A DNA stretch of 64,000 bases from Vespula vulgaris. Its lineage: Eukaryota; Arthropoda; Insecta; Hymenoptera; Vespidae. Under the pieces are notes generated by a model. It had not been told where the DNA came from, did not search any database, and saw only the letters and a program-made list of their open reading frames with translations. The stretch is taken from contig NC_066607.1 in NCBI RefSeq assembly GCF_905475345.1, positions 2,442,501 to 2,506,500 of the forward strand. Reading direction: 5' to 3'. Below, piece after piece: positions 63,870 through 64,000 of the stretch (positions are counted from its first letter, which is position 1; each line of letters opens with the position of its first letter). Both the position numbers and the translations under genes were made by a program.

Positions 63870-64000
63870 AAATGTGTGATATTCTTTCGATAAAATTCTA
63901 TTTAATGATCGTTCGCGTATCATTCTAACGAAAGATTGCGAAAGATTTAGATATTTTTTGGTGGCTTAAGATAATCGATTTTTTTTAAATACGATATGAC

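Larger units (their letters stand above)
54431..64000. other. Upstream intergenic or distal 5' region
   Basis: No gene recognised. AT-rich sequence with microsatellites, the 57 kb degenerate tandem repeat, a TATA-like islet at 58.6-58.75 kb and the MITE at 59.94 kb. GC-richer unique islets occur at 54650-54810, 55590-55830, 57540-57830, 59480-59870, 61980-62160 and 63400-63620. The 55583-55939 plus-strand open frame (about 118 codons) is not repeat-derived in its first 85 codons, but it has no motif I know and no clear splice or promoter context. Confidence 0.6.

Overview
This is a repeat-dominated, intron-scale stretch of an insect nuclear genome, and I find one recognisable protein-coding gene in it. 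The base composition is AT-rich with scattered CpG-rich islets. Nearly every kilobase carries a (CT)n/(GA)n, (AT)n or tri- to pentanucleotide tract. Spliced exons with canonical GT-AG boundaries, together with an insect-type Imp protein sequence, point to an insect. I would guess an aculeate hymenopteran (wasp, bee or ant), but the window alone does not settle the species.

The gene is Imp (IGF-II mRNA-binding protein, IGF2BP family), on the minus strand, so transcription runs from high to low coordinates. The start codon lies at 50257. Coding exon 1 (50083..50257) carries the first two thirds of RRM1. Coding exon 2 (26946..27009) completes RRM1 after a 23.1 kb intron. A 60-nt phase-symmetric exon (10632..10691) follows a 16.3 kb intron. 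RRM2 and the KH domains are not in the window, so they must lie below position 1. The gene is therefore well over 50 kb long. A CCAAT/E-box cluster at 53.27-53.34 kb, about 3 kb upstream of the ATG, is a plausible promoter.

Layout: 1-10.6 kb is intron with microsatellites, a perfect palindrome at 4.67 kb and a weak candidate exon at 9.0 kb. The 60-nt exon is at 10.6 kb. From 10.7 to 26.9 kb is intron with a cluster of AAAGTGCA octamers at 19.3-20.3 kb. Exon 2 is at 27.0 kb. From 27.0 to 50.1 kb is intron 1, with candidate alternative first exons at 30.4 and 28.8 kb, a 9-core minisatellite at 38.45-38.97 kb, tandem Tc1-like end copies at 45.4-45.9 kb and a YY1/Pho-like regulatory islet at 47.75 kb. 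Exon 1 is at 50.1-50.3 kb. From 50.3 to 54.4 kb is the putative 5' leader and promoter region, with very long polypurine:polypyrimidine tracts. From 54.4 to 64 kb is intergenic or 5' non-coding sequence, with a three-copy degenerate tandem repeat at 57 kb and a mariner-type MITE with an internal minisatellite at 59.94-60.36 kb.

I saw no rRNA, tRNA, CRISPR array, intact transposase, virus or prokaryote-like operon. Almost all long open frames are translations of microsatellites (poly-S/L/F, poly-R/E/K) and are not annotated as genes. I found no convincing new biological system. The best leads are the 60-nt Imp cassette exon, possible internal Imp promoters, the octamer cluster and the MITE.
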